A DNA stretch of 64,000 bases from Verrucomicrobiaceae bacterium UBA1938. GTDB lineage: Bacteria; Verrucomicrobiota; Verrucomicrobiia; Verrucomicrobiales; Verrucomicrobiaceae. Below, piece by piece: positions 35,172 to 43,669 of this stretch (the stretch's first letter is position 1; every line of letters starts with the position of its first letter). Where the stretch lies: positions 82,097 through 146,096 of the forward strand of contig DDFC01000020.1 in NCBI GenBank assembly GCA_002336895.1. Direction: 5' to 3'. The position numbers and the translations under genes were made by a program. The notes beneath the pieces are model-generated. The model saw only the letters and a program-made list of their open reading frames with translations. It was not told the origin of the DNA and did not search any database.

Positions 35172-36026
35172 ATGAAACTGATCCGCTTTGGAAACCCTGG
35201 AGAAGAAAAACCCGGCCTGCAGCTTGAGGACGGACGCCGTATCGACGCGAGCGCCTTTGGCAGCGACTACGATGAAAAATTCTTCGGCGGAGACGGCCTG
35301 GAGCGTCTGGCCGCCTGGGCCAAGGCGAATGCCGCCACGGCTCCCACAGTGTCTGCGGAAACACGTCTCGGCCCCTGCATCGCCCGCCCCAGCAAGATCA
35401 TCTGCATCGGCCTGAACTATGTGGATCACGCGAAGGAAAGCGGCATGCCCATTCCGGCGGAGCCCATCGTGTTCTTCAAGGCCACCAGCGCCATCGTGGG
35501 GCCGAACGACAACGTGGTCATCCCGCGCAATTCCAAGAAGACCGACTGGGAAGTCGAGCTGGCTTTCGTCATTGGCAAAAAGGCCAGCTACGTCTCCGAA
35601 GCAGACGCCATGAGCCATGTGGCCGGCTACTGCGTGCACAACGATTACAGCGAGCGCGAGTGGCAGCTCGAGCGCGGCGGCCAGTGGGTGAAGGGCAAGA
35701 GCTGCGACACCTTCGCGCCCATCGGTCCCTTCCTCGCCACCAGTGATGAAATCCCTGATCCGCAGAACCTGAAGCTCTGGCTGAAGCTGAACGGCAAGAC
35801 CATCCAGAACAGCAGCACCGCGCAGATGATCTTTGGCGTGCAGAAACTGGTCAGCTACCTGAGCCAGTTCATGAGCCTGCTGCCCGGAGACATCATCACC
35901 ACCGGCACGCCTCCTGGCGTCGGTCTTGGCTTCAAGCCTGATCCGGTCTTCATGAAGCCCGGAGATGTCATTGAGCTTGGCGTCGAAGGTCTCGGTGTGC
36001 AGGGACAGACCGCAGTGGCGGCATGA
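35172..36026 (+). CDS. Fumarylacetoacetate hydrolase (FAH) family enzyme
   Basis: A 284-residue cytoplasmic protein of the FAH / 2-keto-4-pentenoate hydratase family. It has IICIGLNYVDHAKESG, the metal-binding acidic residues in TDWEVELAFVIGK, YCVHNDYSEREWQLERGG, KSCDTFAPIGPF and the C-terminal DIITTGTPPGVGLG. Members hydrolyse or decarboxylate beta-diketo acids with Mg2+ or Mn2+. With the SDR upstream, cleavage of a 2,4-diketo-3-deoxy sugar acid is a reasonable guess. It ends the same-strand run and is followed by an inverted repeat shared with the convergent SGNH gene. Confidence 0.87.
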   Translation: MKLIRFGNPGEEKPGLQLEDGRRIDASAFGSDYDEKFFGGDGLERLAAWAKANAATAPTVSAETRLGPCIARPSKIICIGLNYVDHAKESGMPIPAEPIVFFKATSAIVGPNDNVVIPRNSKKTDWEVELAFVIGKKASYVSEADAMSHVAGYCVHNDYSEREWQLERGGQWVKGKSCDTFAPIGPFLATSDEIPDPQNLKLWLKLNGKTIQNSSTAQMIFGVQKLVSYLSQFMSLLPGDIITTGTPPGVGLGFKPDPVFMKPGDVIELGVEGLGVQGQTAVAA

Positions 36027-36040
36027 TTTAGCACCGGGCT

Positions 36041-36077
36041 TTAGCTCACATGGTGCTGGCGCATCAGTGTGAGCTAA
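36041..36077. terminator. Inverted repeat between convergent genes, one arm supplying a stop codon
   Basis: TTAGCTCACA (36041-36050) and TGTGAGCTAA (36068-36077) are perfect 10-bp inverted arms around a 17-nt loop. The right arm contains the TAG stop of the minus-strand SGNH gene. It could act as a bidirectional terminator, though there is no T-run. Confidence 0.5.
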
Positions 36078-37357
36078 GGTCCCGTATTCACCGGGCTGCA
36101 ATTCAGCCGCACAAAAGCTTTGCCGCTCAGGCTCACGTTCACAGTGATCGTGCCGTCTGCGTTAGTCGTGGTTTGCGCCGCAGGAATGTTGGTCCAGTTC
36201 ACCAGATCCGTGGAGGATTGCGCCTGTATGCTGCCCCATTCGGTGAAGACCGTGCGCGGCTGGTAGGTCAGCGTCAGCGCGCCATTCTGCAGCACAGGCT
36301 TTGGCATGCTGGAGGCACCAGTGACGTTCGCCAGTGCAAACTCGATTCCGTTCGGGATGCCATTGCCATTCGAGTCGGCGGTGAAGCTGCCACTCTGCCC
36401 CACTGAGGCGAGCCATTCGGTGAAAGGGATGTTGGGGTCCAGCCCCAGCAGGGTCGAGATGATGTAGCTGTCGCTCACCGGTGTGATCGCCGTGGCCGGA
36501 TACTGGGCATTGAAGGCATCCACGATCATCTGCGCGATCTTGGTGTGTGCGCAGGTGTTGGGGTGAAAGCCATCTCCGGAGAACGCATAGCGTGTCCGCG
36601 CATCGGCATCCGCCATGCGGTAGAATTCGATGCCCTGAATGCGGAACGGCTGCGAGATGAGCGACTTGGTAAACTCATACACTCCTGGCACAAATCCGAT
36701 GCCGATGGACTGCGCATACGCCGCCAGGCTGGCATTCAGAGAATCCATCGCGGCGGTGACGCGGGCCGTTTTCACTGGATCAGTGGGGTAGCCCTGTTGG
36801 ATTTTGGGGGTGCAGCCCACATGCGGCACGCTGACCAGCACGATGGGGATTGATGGATTCACTCCACGCACAAAGCTGATGATCCACTGCAGATTTCCGT
36901 AGGTTGTCGTGGTCACGGAGGCGTCTGCAGTGCCGTTGTAGAGATTGGCATAGTAGCTGTCGGCATCATTGCCACCTGCGAAGATGACCACCCTTTCCGC
37001 CACATTGCGCAGCTGGTCTTTCAGCGTGTTGGTCCACCAGAAGTTGTAGATGCTGCTGAGCTGGTTGCGGATGTCTGTCGTTGTCGCACCCGGGAAAGCC
37101 CAGTTGTAGGCATGCCCTGTCAGCCTTGGATCCGAATAGGCACCCCACGTGCCGGTGTCGAACCAGTCCGTCCGGTTCTGGTGCAGCAGCTCGATCCAGT
37201 TCCGTGCCTGCCAGGAGGCCGGGTTGTTGGGATACAGAGCTGGAAATTCCTCCTGGTACTCCTTCGTCAGGCTGTCGCCGATCACCAGGCACTGCTCCGC
37301 CCTGAGCGTGAAGCCCATGAGCAGGAGCAGGGAGATGAACAGGCAGCGCCGCATCAT
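36074..37357 (-). CDS. Exported SGNH/GDSL hydrolase
   Basis: A signal peptide (MMRRCLFISLLLLMGFTLRA) is followed by an SGNH esterase/lipase domain. Block I is CLVIGDSLTKEY with Ser29, block III is VVIFAGGNDADSYY, and block V is FSGDGFHPNTCAH with the Asp/His pair. These enzymes deacylate or deacetylate esters, often on glycans. The C-terminal 130 residues hold an acidic DSNGNGIPNGIEFALANV motif, typical of exported Verrucomicrobia proteins, then a beta-rich module. Its stop codon lies in the inverted repeat shared with the convergent FAH gene. Confidence 0.83.
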   Translation of the reverse strand: MMRRCLFISLLLLMGFTLRAEQCLVIGDSLTKEYQEEFPALYPNNPASWQARNWIELLHQNRTDWFDTGTWGAYSDPRLTGHAYNWAFPGATTTDIRNQLSSIYNFWWTNTLKDQLRNVAERVVIFAGGNDADSYYANLYNGTADASVTTTTYGNLQWIISFVRGVNPSIPIVLVSVPHVGCTPKIQQGYPTDPVKTARVTAAMDSLNASLAAYAQSIGIGFVPGVYEFTKSLISQPFRIQGIEFYRMADADARTRYAFSGDGFHPNTCAHTKIAQMIVDAFNAQYPATAITPVSDSYIISTLLGLDPNIPFTEWLASVGQSGSFTADSNGNGIPNGIEFALANVTGASSMPKPVLQNGALTLTYQPRTVFTEWGSIQAQSSTDLVNWTNIPAAQTTTNADGTITVNVSLSGKAFVRLNCSPVNTGP

Positions 37358-37425
37358 TAACTTTGACGGAGGAACCGGGCAAAAAGTTCACTGTCAGATC
37401 AAAGTTCGCGCTTTGGCGTCACGGA

Positions 37426-37447
37426 CAAGCCGGAGGCTTGCGCTACT
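37426..37447 (-). repeat. Hairpin element at a gene end (copy related to 58978-59026)
   Basis: CAAGCC-GGA-GGCTTG is a perfect 6-bp hairpin. Read on the minus strand it follows GTAGCG, matching the half-element GTAGTG + CAAGCC.. at 58978-59026 with few changes. The TAG within GTAG is the stop codon of the cupredoxin-fusion gene. The other half of the element is degenerate or missing. Confidence 0.65.
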
Positions 37448-40400
37448 CCACCTTCAGCACGCCGTTCATCACCATCCAGTGGCCGGGGAAGGTGCAGAGG
37501 TAGGGGTAGTCGCCCTTTTCCTTCGGCGCGGTGATGTAGATGGTGAATTCCTCCTCGGGATTCGTCATGTCGGTGTAGGCCAGCACGTCGTCGGAGTCTG
37601 GCACGTAGTGCTTGGCCAGCCCCTGTGGGTCGGTGATCATGAGATTGGCCAGATTACCGATCTTTTGCAGTGTGCCCGGCTTGGCCAGCATCCAGTTGTG
37701 CGGGACCACGTCCGGGTTCTTGAAGGTGATCTTGAGCTTTTCACCCGCCTTGGCTGTCAGCTGCTTTTGCACGTACTGAAGGCCCAGCGCAGCCTCAATC
37801 ACGAGCTGCCTGCCACCTTCGCCCTTGGCCCACGGATTGGGCTTGCCTGACTTCGGTGCTTCCAGCCCGATCTGTGCAGCATGATTGGTCTTGGCGATCT
37901 TGGCGTAGCCAGGGAACTCGGTGAAGGGTTCGGCGAGCGCGTGCGCGGTGAGGAAGACATCATGCCCTGTGCTCAGATGCAGATGGATCTGGCTGGCGGT
38001 GACGATCTGCGGAATTTCGAGGAAAAGCGTCTTTCCACCATCCAGCTTCTGCACGCTGTGCACCTCCAGGGGATCATGGCCAGGCGTGTCCGCATACTTC
38101 ACCGAATATTCCGGCGAGCCATATTGGGGGCCGTAGCGGTAGTTCCAGCACTGGGCGAAGCAGGTGGCGGCATCGGCATCTTTCACCGGCTGGTTGAAGC
38201 GGAGGAGCACGCCGTTGTCGCGTGCTTCAAAGCTCACCGGCACGGGCTTCTCGCCGCCGGTGAAGCGCACGCGTTGGAAACAGCCGTCCTTCGGCGTATA
38301 GCTGCCCCAGCCCTGCATGCCGTTCACGTAGAGATGGCCGTCGTTGGGATTGAAGCGTGCGCATTGCGGGCCGGAGTCGAAGTTGCCGCTGATCTTCACC
38401 GCCGCAGCCTGCCAGCGGCCTTTCACATTCTGCCGCATCACCAGCCACGCGCCGCCGCCGCCGGAGGAGAGGTGGACGAAATTATCATCGCCTTTGAGAG
38501 AGGCCCATTTGTCGCCGGAGATGAAGGCCTGGCTGCTCGCGCTGTTGTCCTCGCCACGTGGCAGGTACATCAGCACCGGTTCAGGAGGCTGGCCGTTCTT
38601 GGGGCCGCCTGCTCCGAAGTGAGCGCCGAGATTGTGATCCAGCTCAATTTGGAAAATGGAGGAGGCCGGAGTCCAGTCGCCCTCCTGCCCGCTGCTGGTG
38701 ACGAAGCGGCCATCCGGTGAGATGCCTAGACCATCTGGATTGCGGAAGCCGGTGCCTAGCACTTCGAGCTGATCACGTCCCGTGATGCGGCACACACCTT
38801 GATTGCCCGAGGCGAAATACCAGCGGCCATCCTTGTCCGTCTCCAGCCCGACAATGAAGTCATGGCCACCGGGGGAGGTCTGCATGACATTGCTCACGCA
38901 CTCGTAGAAGTCGGCCTCATCATCGGCATTGAGATCGTGCAGGCAGGTGATCTGATCGCGGCCGAGGACGTAGAGCTTGTCCTTCACGATCTTCATGCCC
39001 AGCGGCTGGTTCAGCCCGGTGGCAAAGCGTTTCCAGCGGATTTTGGAGAGCTTCTCGTCGATGCCCTTCACGAGCCAGACCTCGCCGGTCATGGTGGCGA
39101 TGGCGGCGGTGCCGTCGCTGAAGAAATCATGCGCCGTGATGAAAAACAGCGCGCCATACGGATTCTCGAAAGGCAGCTCGATGGTATCTGTGGCAAAGGG
39201 CTTCTGTGCGCCGAGTTTGCCTTTGGTTTCGATCCACTGTGGCCACTGGGCAGGGCCTCCATGAGTCAGCGGCTCAAAGCCCTTGTCCTCGGCATTCGCC
39301 GTGAGGAGAAGCTTCTTGCCGTCCACCGTGCAGGAGAGGATCACCTCTTTGCCATGGCGGTAAAAACCATGGTAAACACCCGTGCGGGTGATGTCAGACT
39401 TGGAGGCGATCTTTCCATTCATCGCAGCGCCTCCCATAAAGCCATGCCGGTGGTCGGTGAGCTTGATGAAGCCACCGGTCCAGGAAACCGGGAAGGAAAG
39501 TGTTTCAGGATTGAAAACATACGAGGTGTCCCCGGCGCGCACACAAACAGCCTTCGGAATCGTCAGGCCTGCGCCTTTGAAAACACAGCTAAACACACTG
39601 CCGTGATCGCTTTCGGCAAAGCGCCCGTCCTTCCATGTCACCTGGTCATTCTGATTGCCCCAGTGGCCCTGCTGGCCGCCGTCCAGTCCGGGGAACTGCG
39701 GCAGCAGCTCGGGCAGCGGTTTTTGTTTCATGAATTGCAACGCCTGCTTGCCGTAGAAGTCGAAGACACGCTCACGGTTCACAAATTCTTCCCAGTGCAC
39801 GTTGTCTTCTGGATGTAGCGGCTTGCGGTCCGGCTTGAAGGCGGCGGGCGGCGGGGCTTTCGGCGGCTTGATGGCGTCGAGGTGGTCGAAATCCCAGATG
39901 CCGATGGTGTTGTCCATGCGAAGGCGTGGAGCGGTGCCTTTGCGCGGTTTCATGACACCGCGTGCGATACGCACATCGTCAATGAGGCCGTCACAGCCGA
40001 TGGTGCCATCGACAAGGCTGCCAAAAGCGATGCCGCCTGCTTTGGCTGCACCGGTCATGGGTTTGACGGGTTTGTCCAGCACCTGCTTGCCGTCCACCCA
40101 GAGAGCCACGCTCTTTTCATCCATGCTGGCCAGCAAGTCATGCCACTTGCCGTCACAGATGTTCACCTGCGAATCATAGTCGCCGCCGCGTCCTGGCATG
40201 TAGAGCGCGAAGGTGCCGCGCTTGGCATGCGTGTAGATCTCCCAGTGCGTGGCGGAGGATTTGCTGTCTGAGGCGATGAGGATGTTGAAATGATCTTTGC
40301 CGTTCAGTTTGGCGCGACACTCGATGGTGATAGGCAGCGTGCGGAAGGGTTCGTTGTCCTGCTCAAAATAGGTGCCCTTCAGTGCTTCACCAAATTCCTT

Positions 40401-41372
40401 GTTGATAGACGGCACGCCTTCGGCGGTCATGACAGGTATGGGAATAAAGCTGGCGGCGGTGGGCTTGTCGCTCCAGGTGCGGTACTTCGGCTTGGGTCCG
40501 GGCGGATTGTCATCCAGCTGCGGCACCAGCCAGGCGAGGCCGTCCAGGTTGTCCAGCAGACGGCCTTCGGCATCTTCATTCGTGTGGTTCAGGATGCCGA
40601 TGGGGCCGCTGTAGCCGCTGGCGCGCACAATGCGCAGCACCTTCACGTCTTCGGTGCCGACGCCGAGAGGGAGGATCTTGCGGCCCTTGGCCTCGCCGTC
40701 GATGTCCATGCCGTTGAGGTTGAAGCACAGCAGATGCGGCAGCATGCGCGGCAGCACCTTGGCCAGGCGGTCGAGATGAGTGTGGCCGTGGTGCAGATTG
40801 TACACCATGCCGATGTTCTTGATGCCTCTGGCCTTCAGTGCCTCCACGATGGCGATGGCGTTTTCCGGCTCGCCATACCAGGCACCGTGATTGTACAGCG
40901 CCACCTGGCAGTCCAGCGGTGCAGCGGCTTCGCAGATGGGCTGCAGGCGTTCGACCTCTTTGGCGATTCGGGCCTGCTGATCTGCCTCGTTCTTGACCTG
41001 GATGGCGCCGCCATTGCCATTCACCCACAGCTGCGGATGCACGCCGTGGCGTTTGAAGAGTTCCAGCGTTTGCTTTGCTTCATCGTTGAGCGAAGTCGGG
41101 AACCACCAGCCCATGAGCTCGATGTGGTGTTTCTTGAGTGCGTTCAGTTCATCGTCCCACTGCGGGATGTGCTCCTTGCGGTAGTCATAGACGAACTTCT
41201 TCACGCCCATCTTTTCCAGCATGGCTGCGCGCTCCTCGGGGCCGCGCTTGCCCGCATCAAACGGCACGATGCACCACGCGGCGAGGTTGGATTTGTCGAA
41301 GGGGCCATCTGCTGCCAGAGACGGCCCTACGGAGACGGCGAGCAGCGCGAAAGCAAGGAAACGTGAGAGCAT
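37443..41372 (-). CDS. Exported multidomain protein: TIM-barrel, LamG-like, DUF6797-like, beta-propeller and C-terminal cupredoxin
   Basis: A 1309-residue protein with a signal peptide (MLSRFLAFALLAVSVGPSLA). In order: a sugar-isomerase-like TIM barrel (about 25-285; GIKNIGMVYNLHHGHTHLDR); a LamG-like sandwich (about 340-480; KWHDLLASMDEKSVALWVDG); a middle region resembling DUF6797 (about 540-740); a sorbosone/glucose-dehydrogenase-like propeller (about 745-1010; GHDFIVGLETDKDGRWYFAS, FRNPDGLGISPDGRFV); and a blue-copper domain (about 1190-1309). The copper ligands are visible: His1225 (VPHNWML), Cys1293, His1298 and Met1302 (YLCTFPGHWMVM), spaced as in azurin. A heme- or copper-linked sugar oxidation role is inferred. 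It heads towards the SGNH gene and follows the DUF6807 gene by 8 bp. Confidence 0.82.
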   Translation of the reverse strand: MLSRFLAFALLAVSVGPSLAADGPFDKSNLAAWCIVPFDAGKRGPEERAAMLEKMGVKKFVYDYRKEHIPQWDDELNALKKHHIELMGWWFPTSLNDEAKQTLELFKRHGVHPQLWVNGNGGAIQVKNEADQQARIAKEVERLQPICEAAAPLDCQVALYNHGAWYGEPENAIAIVEALKARGIKNIGMVYNLHHGHTHLDRLAKVLPRMLPHLLCFNLNGMDIDGEAKGRKILPLGVGTEDVKVLRIVRASGYSGPIGILNHTNEDAEGRLLDNLDGLAWLVPQLDDNPPGPKPKYRTWSDKPTAASFIPIPVMTAEGVPSINKEFGEALKGTYFEQDNEPFRTLPITIECRAKLNGKDHFNILIASDSKSSATHWEIYTHAKRGTFALYMPGRGGDYDSQVNICDGKWHDLLASMDEKSVALWVDGKQVLDKPVKPMTGAAKAGGIAFGSLVDGTIGCDGLIDDVRIARGVMKPRKGTAPRLRMDNTIGIWDFDHLDAIKPPKAPPPAAFKPDRKPLHPEDNVHWEEFVNRERVFDFYGKQALQFMKQKPLPELLPQFPGLDGGQQGHWGNQNDQVTWKDGRFAESDHGSVFSCVFKGAGLTIPKAVCVRAGDTSYVFNPETLSFPVSWTGGFIKLTDHRHGFMGGAAMNGKIASKSDITRTGVYHGFYRHGKEVILSCTVDGKKLLLTANAEDKGFEPLTHGGPAQWPQWIETKGKLGAQKPFATDTIELPFENPYGALFFITAHDFFSDGTAAIATMTGEVWLVKGIDEKLSKIRWKRFATGLNQPLGMKIVKDKLYVLGRDQITCLHDLNADDEADFYECVSNVMQTSPGGHDFIVGLETDKDGRWYFASGNQGVCRITGRDQLEVLGTGFRNPDGLGISPDGRFVTSSGQEGDWTPASSIFQIELDHNLGAHFGAGGPKNGQPPEPVLMYLPRGEDNSASSQAFISGDKWASLKGDDNFVHLSSGGGGAWLVMRQNVKGRWQAAAVKISGNFDSGPQCARFNPNDGHLYVNGMQGWGSYTPKDGCFQRVRFTGGEKPVPVSFEARDNGVLLRFNQPVKDADAATCFAQCWNYRYGPQYGSPEYSVKYADTPGHDPLEVHSVQKLDGGKTLFLEIPQIVTASQIHLHLSTGHDVFLTAHALAEPFTEFPGYAKIAKTNHAAQIGLEAPKSGKPNPWAKGEGGRQLVIEAALGLQYVQKQLTAKAGEKLKITFKNPDVVPHNWMLAKPGTLQKIGNLANLMITDPQGLAKHYVPDSDDVLAYTDMTNPEEEFTIYITAPKEKGDYPYLCTFPGHWMVMNGVLKVE

Positions 41373-41380
41373 GGGGGAGG

Positions 41381-42361
41381 TTACTTGGTGTTGGAATAGG
41401 CGGTCCACTGAGCCTCGATCCATTTGGCGTCAGGCACGCCGTCAAAGACGAGGATGCGGTACTTGGAGACATAGGACTTGCCGGGCTCGATGGCCCAGTC
41501 GCCGTCTTGTGATGGGGCGATGCAGAGCTGCGGATTCTTGGGGTTGAGCCGCAGCGGCTGTGGAAAGCGGAAATTGGAGGGATGAATCAGGATGACCATG
41601 CCGGTAGGTGCACCATCTACTTGTCCGCCCATGTGGATCCATTTGCCCTTGGTTGAGTCACCTTTGAGTCGGTCATGGCCTTCGCTGGTCAGCATCGTCA
41701 CCGCATCCACAGGATTCCAGGCTGCATTACCGCGCACACCCAGGCCGCCGTAGTGATACTGAGGCAGCTTGAGCGGCTGCTCTCCCGCGCAGGTCTGCGT
41801 GCTGGTGAGGTCGATGATGTTGGCCGGTGTGCCGTCGAGCTTCTGCTGTGAAACAGATACCTCCCATGTTTCATTGAGCACCTTTTGGTCGGGGCTATGG
41901 CTGTGATCCAGAAACAGGTGCTGGCTGATGAAGCCGCCGCCATCAGCTCCGCCCCAGCTCTTGTCCAGTTTGGCAAAACGAACCTCGGCCAGGATTTGGT
42001 CGCCGCTCTTGTCCTTGCCGTCGCCTTTGCCCTGGTTCCAGAAATCGGGGTGTGAATCACCAAACTCGGTCTTGGTCCACGCCATCCAGATGCCGCGATG
42101 CCAGCGGTGGTCCGCAGGATGGTTGCCTGTGACGAGCTTTCCACTGGGCGAATAGACCGGGTGCAGATGCGCACCGTGTTTGAAGACGGCGGACACACCT
42201 TCGGGCACCTCGCCTGCCTCCATCTGATAATCACAGATCGTCTTCCCACCCGTGCTGAAATGAAGAACGGATCCGTTCTTCTCCACCTGGATGTCGGCGG
42301 CGAAGGAGCGGAGGACCGGCAGGGAGGCCAGGACAGCGGCGAGGAGAAGGGTTGGCTTCAT
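41381..42361 (-). CDS. Exported DUF6807 (PmoA-like) protein
   Basis: A 326-residue protein with a signal peptide (MKPTLLLAAVLASLPVLRSFAAD). It matches the DUF6807 family, in which HLHPVYSPSGKLVTGNHPAD, HRWHRGIWMAWTKTEFG and the middle YHYGGLGVRGNAAWNP are conserved. The fold is beta-rich and related to galactose-mutarotase-like proteins. Function is unknown; despite the PmoA label sometimes used, it is not methane monooxygenase. It is 21 bp after the amidohydrolase gene and 8 bp before the cupredoxin-fusion gene, so the three form an operon. Confidence 0.78.
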   Translation of the reverse strand: MKPTLLLAAVLASLPVLRSFAADIQVEKNGSVLHFSTGGKTICDYQMEAGEVPEGVSAVFKHGAHLHPVYSPSGKLVTGNHPADHRWHRGIWMAWTKTEFGDSHPDFWNQGKGDGKDKSGDQILAEVRFAKLDKSWGGADGGGFISQHLFLDHSHSPDQKVLNETWEVSVSQQKLDGTPANIIDLTSTQTCAGEQPLKLPQYHYGGLGVRGNAAWNPVDAVTMLTSEGHDRLKGDSTKGKWIHMGGQVDGAPTGMVILIHPSNFRFPQPLRLNPKNPQLCIAPSQDGDWAIEPGKSYVSKYRILVFDGVPDAKWIEAQWTAYSNTK

Positions 42362-42382
42362 GACGATGGAACGGCCGCTGTA

Positions 42383-43657
42383 TCACAAACTCGCAGGCTT
42401 TACGAGCGTTCCTGCTTTCACCACGCCGCCCTGCATCACGGCCAGCAGGTTGTCGCGGTTTTCGAGAAGGGAGATGTCCTTGAGCACATCTCCCGCCACC
42501 ACGAGCACGTCGGCCAGCTTGCCTGCTTCGAGAGTGCCTATCTCCTTTTCGCGGCCCATCATTTTCGCACCGCCCAGTGTGGCGCAAGTGATCGTCTCGA
42601 GCGGGGAAAAACCCACGTAATTGACGAAGAACGTCAACTCCTGCGCGTAGGTGCCGTGCGGGGTCCAGGCAAAACCGTAGTCGCCACCCAGGCCCATGGT
42701 GCCGCCCGCCTTGAGCACCTTGCGGCAGCTTTCAGCGCCAGCTTCCAGAGTCTCCTGGTGGCCATCCAGCACGCGCTGGGACAGGCCGAACTCTTTGCCA
42801 CGCTGTACGCTGAAGAGTTCAAAACCCAACCCGGGGCACATGGGGACGTTGCGCTTGAGCAGGAGATCCAGGCATTCGTCATCCATGAAGGTGCCGTGCT
42901 CGATGGCGTCATAACCGGCTTTGAGCGCATTGCGGATGCCCTCAGTAGCGCGGCAGTGGCCGGTGACCTTGAGGCCGTGATTGTGCGCGGTGGCCACCAC
43001 GGCATGCATTTCCTCAAAGGTCATGCACAGCGTGTGGTGGTCGTTGATGTCCGGAGAGGCCGCATCTCCGGTGGGGTAGGTTTTCACCCACTCGATGCCG
43101 TCTTTGACCAGCTTCCGCACCGCAGTGCGCGCCTGTTCAGGGCCGTTCACGATGAAGACGATGCCCTCCATGCCGATGCGGCGGTAGTCGGGATTCCAGT
43201 CCATCAGCCCGCCGGCACCGCAGATCTCACGGCCGCTGGCGCTGAGGCGTGGGCCGGGGATCATGTCTTCCTCGATGGCCTTCTTCATCCACACGTCGAT
43301 GTTGTGCAGGCAGCCGCCGCTGCGCGCCGCCGTGTAGCCGCATTCCAAAGCGGTCTTCGCATTCACGCCAGACTGCAGCGTCACGTACTCCACGGGATAT
43401 TTGATATCGAGATCCTGCAGCTCGGATACATTGAAGTAGGTCAGGTGGATGTGCGCCTCAATGAGCCCCGGCATGATGGTGCCTCCCTTGGCGTCGATGA
43501 CACGTGCTTCAGCTGCAGGCGGTACATCCTCAGCAGGACCGGCGTAGGTGATGATGCCATCGGTGATGACGAGAGCGGCATTGGGAACGGCCGCTTTGCC
43601 CGTGCCATCGACGAGCTGGCCGTTTTTGACGACGGTGGTGCCTGGTTGGAGCTTCAT
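42383..43657 (-). CDS. Amidohydrolase family protein (imidazolonepropionase/prolidase-like)
   Basis: A 424-residue metal-dependent hydrolase without a signal peptide. Metal-site segments are IMPGLIEAHIHLTYF (His69, His71), the Lys region EWVKTYPTGD, VTGHCRATEG, AIEHGTFMDDE and LGGDYGFAWTPHG. The late TLEAGKLADVLVVAGD is the typical composite-domain end of the superfamily. It belongs to the branch that includes Xaa-Pro dipeptidases and imidazolonepropionase, and the substrate is not evident. It is first in the three-gene unit read towards 37443, and the AraC-type gene 12 bp upstream of it may belong too. Confidence 0.85.
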   Translation of the reverse strand: MKLQPGTTVVKNGQLVDGTGKAAVPNAALVITDGIITYAGPAEDVPPAAEARVIDAKGGTIMPGLIEAHIHLTYFNVSELQDLDIKYPVEYVTLQSGVNAKTALECGYTAARSGGCLHNIDVWMKKAIEEDMIPGPRLSASGREICGAGGLMDWNPDYRRIGMEGIVFIVNGPEQARTAVRKLVKDGIEWVKTYPTGDAASPDINDHHTLCMTFEEMHAVVATAHNHGLKVTGHCRATEGIRNALKAGYDAIEHGTFMDDECLDLLLKRNVPMCPGLGFELFSVQRGKEFGLSQRVLDGHQETLEAGAESCRKVLKAGGTMGLGGDYGFAWTPHGTYAQELTFFVNYVGFSPLETITCATLGGAKMMGREKEIGTLEAGKLADVLVVAGDVLKDISLLENRDNLLAVMQGGVVKAGTLVKPASL

Positions 43658-43669
43658 GGTGCCGGTATG

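Noticed and set aside
41381..42361. Particulate methane monooxygenase subunit A
   Set aside because: The DUF6807 family is sometimes labelled PmoA, but the protein is a soluble exported beta-rich protein, not a membrane monooxygenase subunit.
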